64,000 nucleotides of DNA, from NCBI GenBank assembly GCA_044352985.1, contig JBILCU010000011.1:1-64000 (forward strand), read 5' to 3'. Positions 62,001 to 64,000 of the stretch are shown piece after piece. Within the stretch, counting starts at the first letter, position 1. Each line of letters starts with the position of its first letter. The stretch comes from JADJDM01 sp044352985 (lineage in GTDB: Bacteria; Bacteroidota; Bacteroidia; B-17B0; Aurantibacillaceae). The notes beneath the pieces are model-generated. The model had not been told where the DNA came from and made no database searches. It saw nothing but the letters and a program-made list of their open reading frames with translations. Made by a program: the position numbers and the translations under genes.

Positions 62001-64000
62001 CGGGTACAAGTATAATTGGAAATAATTTTAATCCAACAACAGCAGGTACAGGTAATTTAGTATTAACATACTCATTTGGAAGTGAGTCGTGTTTAACTCA
62101 GGATACCATACACATTAATGTTTTAACCTTACCCAATTTAATTGTGAATTCAGCTGCAATCTGTTCAGGAAAACCTGCAATTTTAGTTGCAACAGGTGCA
62201 GATACCTATTCATGGAATACCGGAGAAACAAATGATTCAATTACTGTTAGTCCACCAACCGCTCAGGATTTCACTGTTACTGGAACAGATACCATAAGCG
62301 GATGTATAGTTTCTCAAGTATCAAATGTTACTGTGAATAATTTACCGGTAGTTTCATTTACAAATGTTATAAATGGATGTGAAAATACTGCTATAAGTTT
62401 TAATAATGCAACTCAAAATGCATCCGGTTTTTTATGGGATTTTGGAGATACAAATACCTCTACAGATACACAACCACAACATGTTTTTGCTGATACGGGA
62501 ACTTATCAGATACAATTAATTGCTACTTCAGGCGCAGGATGTGTTGATTCCAGTTTTGGAACAATCAGAGTTTTTGATTTCCCACAAACAGCATTTACAT
62601 TATCCGCACAAGAAGGTTGCGCACCTCTTTCAATAGATTATACCAACCAAACAACAGGAATGGATATTTCTTTTTCTTGGAATCTTGGAAATAGTTTGTC
62701 AACTGATACGATACCATTAGCTAACATTTATCAGCAGGGGAATAGCGATACCTCTTATGTGATAACATTAACCACTACAAATTTTTGCGGTTCATCAATT
62801 AAACAAGATACCATTTTAGTAAAACCTAAACCCGTCGCAAGTTTTGGAACTAACATCAATGAGGGTTGTTCTCCATTACCTATATTTTTTAGTAATAATT
62901 CTGCAGGAAATGCCACACAATATATTTGGGATTTTGGTGATGGTTCACCAACATCTAATGCAGTAACACCTACAGTGCATACTTTTACTACAGGCGATAG
63001 AGATACAACCTATATTATTACACTTGTAGGTATTAACGCATGTGGTACAGATACAATACAAAGAACCGTTTTAATTCATCCAAATACCGTAAATGCGTTT
63101 TTTAATACTAATCCGACAACAGGATGCGCACCGCTCAATGTAACTTTCGTTAATTTCTCCACAGGTGGTAGTTTCTTCAGTTGGAATTTCGGAGATGGAA
63201 ATGTATCTTCAATTGCAGCTCCAACAAATAACTATCAAAATCCTGGAACTTACACATGTTCCTTATATGTAAATAATGGGTGTAGTTTTGATACTATTTC
63301 TCAAGTAATTACGGTAAATCCTCCTCCAACTGTTTCTTTTGTGCCAAGTGTACCAGCAGTTTGTGCCAAAAGCCCAATATCATTTATTAATAACTCCATT
63401 AATTGCATTAATTTTAATTGGAATTTTGGTGATACAACTGCAACATCAACACTTACAAATCCCCAACATACCTATCAAAATTCAGGCACATATACAGTTA
63501 CTCTTACAGGAACATCTACAACCTTTGGTTGTAATGCCACATACACAATGGCATTAAATGTTAAATCATTACCCATTCCAATAATAGATAGTGATACAAC
63601 ATTTGGTTGCGCACCATTGGTAATTAATTTCCAAAATTTAAGTCAAAATGCAAATTTTTACACTTGGTATTTTGGTGATGGCAATACTACCTCATCAGTT
63701 TCACCAACCAATATATATGTTAACACTGGAACTTATACGGTAAAACTTAAAGCTGAAAATTTATCCGGTTGCATAGACTCTACTACTTATTCCATTAATG
63801 TTTTTGATGTGCCAACAGCTGGTTTTACAATATCAAGTAATTTTACTTGTAGTGTACCGGTTCAAATTTCAACAACGAATACATCTGTTGGGGCAACCTC
63901 TTATTTTTGGGATTTTGGGAACGGAGTTACTTCCACTTTAAATGCACCTTTAATAACTTACTTAACTTTTGAACAAGATACGATTATGTTAATCGCGAGT
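59081..64000 (+). CDS. Giant PKD/Ig-repeat surface protein, 3' end outside the window
   Basis: The frame stays open for exactly 1640 codons to the last base, so the gene continues beyond. The start at 59081 gives a signal peptide (YLIFFTICMLNSILLFSQ). Ig-like segments with FCAGGSV, CSGDSV or CSGKP motifs alternate with PKD domains recognised by W-(N/D/Y)-FG(D/N): near residues 135, 1119, 1283, 1368, 1447, 1528 and 1610, the last five in tight succession. The region around 920-1030 has GGTWTGTG-type units. Proteins like this usually end in a type B T9SS sorting domain and act as adhesins or gliding-associated surface fibres, but the tail is not visible here. It has its own promoter. Confidence 0.88.
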   Translation, partial: MYSLHVKSRYLYLIFFTICMLNSILLFSQPCNVNITSSSLTFCAGGSVKLKATGGLSGSYVWSNGATTDSIIVTPTASTTFSVVGTCNTGTDNASVNINLVNPPVAAFNSTPNTPCANTPIVFTNTTVSATGYLWNFGDPLSGSLNSVTTQNSSHSFSSAIGSGTQNYNVTLTAYGAPGCTSSVTNQVTVKQRPDALLKYFDEDLGVYNESRTIKYCRASSYLLDIINHSTTISTNTAYNINWGDGAQSFSASTWAADSSITHTYPNFGYFNLLLTANGPNGCSDTTSYSIYNGSNPRLIFNLAPNEPQAVNVCTPDFLDFVASDFQNNDPATIYILTSNYDSIQTSVVTHASLLANPNFSFMFDTTSCGASGSGSGSSFTPNSYYVQLVAKNGCSELPKQYGPITTSMKPEAKYSGDTIACINKEVKFTNTSDYGVAVNGNGICDTTNKFHWKISPSIGWGPATGANNVISPGNQLGNTNPSNNPATWGSRTLRVNFTTQGQYTVSIIVANTCGSDTFTQVICIEPPPTPIMSNLTLKTGCAPFTITPKDNSPVLSAFCKPVERKWIVTRLNGVCSADSAVAYRFTSGTSDTSKIPSIKFNNQGTYLLKLRLKNSCDTFVVADTIKIKTKPKFTLANINNACGDYKVKPSSTTINCGNNPLTYSWSFSGGVPSSSTSEQPDSVLFSGVGTHTVALSVTNECGTTNEDTTFVIANPPIAEAGIGETLCEGETIQLSGSATQGSIPYVFSWTSNPVGFTSSQQNPSTTASQNIIFSLTVTDAGNCTSTDVVTYSVIPAPVLTVNSPSICSGDSVQLIVSGGTGYLWSTGSTSSTITVSPTSSTSYTVSASDSGSGCSGDEVSTVTVNQSPNVDAGPNIIACSQPVPTILTGFSPAGGTWTGTGVSSTGEFQSLVNDTYTLYYFYQDQTTGCSKTDSMTVTVVSPQIADAGLGFSICANAATQTLTGFAPTGGTWTGTSIIGNNFNPTTAGTGNLVLTYSFGSESCLTQDTIHINVLTLPNLIVNSAAICSGKPAILVATGADTYSWNTGETNDSITVSPPTAQDFTVTGTDTISGCIVSQVSNVTVNNLPVVSFTNVINGCENTAISFNNATQNASGFLWDFGDTNTSTDTQPQHVFADTGTYQIQLIATSGAGCVDSSFGTIRVFDFPQTAFTLSAQEGCAPLSIDYTNQTTGMDISFSWNLGNSLSTDTIPLANIYQQGNSDTSYVITLTTTNFCGSSIKQDTILVKPKPVASFGTNINEGCSPLPIFFSNNSAGNATQYIWDFGDGSPTSNAVTPTVHTFTTGDRDTTYIITLVGINACGTDTIQRTVLIHPNTVNAFFNTNPTTGCAPLNVTFVNFSTGGSFFSWNFGDGNVSSIAAPTNNYQNPGTYTCSLYVNNGCSFDTISQVITVNPPPTVSFVPSVPAVCAKSPISFINNSINCINFNWNFGDTTATSTLTNPQHTYQNSGTYTVTLTGTSTTFGCNATYTMALNVKSLPIPIIDSDTTFGCAPLVINFQNLSQNANFYTWYFGDGNTTSSVSPTNIYVNTGTYTVKLKAENLSGCIDSTTYSINVFDVPTAGFTISSNFTCSVPVQISTTNTSVGATSYFWDFGNGVTSTLNAPLITYLTFEQDTIMLIAS
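60188..60210 (+). other. Four-run G tract (potential G-quadruplex) inside the coding sequence
   Basis: G runs at 60188-60191, 60196-60198, 60202-60204 and 60208-60210 with loops of 4, 3 and 3 bases, on the coding strand. It encodes a Gly/Ser linker (GASGSGSGSS). A two-run version of the same TCGGGTTCGGG motif recurs near 61627. Confidence 0.7.

Noticed and set aside
63339..63557. Plus-strand 72-codon frame
   Set aside because: It is out of frame within the giant PKD protein and low in complexity, so it is a shadow of the true frame.

Overview
The window looks like chromosome from a low-GC member of the Bacteroidota. Supporting signs are several secreted proteins ending in type A or type B sorting domains of the type IX secretion system (T9SS), promoters of the Bacteroidota TTTG / TAnnTTTG kind, almost no Shine-Dalgarno sites, an rpsF-rpsR-rplI operon, and families typical of the phylum (DUF3098, DUF4286, MuiA-like, OmpA/PD40). 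I saw no rRNA, tRNA, CRISPR array, insertion sequence or prophage. The genus cannot be fixed from the sequence alone.

Layout. 1-9.3 kb: two tandem paralogous T9SS cargo proteins (the first enters from the left edge), an OmpR-type regulator with a degenerate receiver domain, and a large choice-of-anchor I surface protein. 9.4-13.0 kb: a single-domain response regulator, then a tight operon of LpxH-like metallophosphoesterase, glycosyltransferase and GH1 beta-glucosidase. 13.0-19.0 kb, minus strand: a di-heme peroxidase, a PhoX-like T9SS protein, and a cytochrome c / copper monooxygenase with an overlapping redoxin. 19.2-31.1 kb: two giant paralogous T9SS adhesin-like proteins on the minus strand. 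Between them lie two paralogous genes of unknown function, separated by a broken copy of the GH1 gene. 31.4-37.4 kb: an OmpA/PD40 protein with a TPR partner, and a lectin-domain protein with a type B sorting domain.

37.4-47.3 kb: maf and a UbiA-type prenyltransferase, sucD, the rpsF-rpsR-rplI operon, and a plus-strand cell-envelope glycan cluster. That cluster has two paralogous lipoproteins, a UDP-galactopyranose-mutase-like flavoprotein and two GT-C glycosyltransferases. 47.4-54.9 kb, minus strand: a five-gene run (lipoprotein, TPR, MuiA-like, DUF4286, rsmA) and mutY-DUF3098-uppP. 55.3-59.0 kb: class Ia ribonucleotide reductase, nrdB then nrdA. 59.1-64 kb: the first 1640 codons of a giant PKD-repeat surface protein that runs off the right edge.

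The most interesting points are a strong Shine-Dalgarno site in front of rplI in a phylum that hardly uses them, the receiver domain lacking its phospho-acceptor Asp and conserved Lys, and the GH1 fragment that truncated one copy of an unknown gene pair and shows uneven divergence from its parent. Also notable are the cytochrome c / copper monooxygenase with its thioredoxin-like partner, and a four-run G-tract inside an AT-rich coding sequence. No complete, clearly new defence or mobile system is evident.
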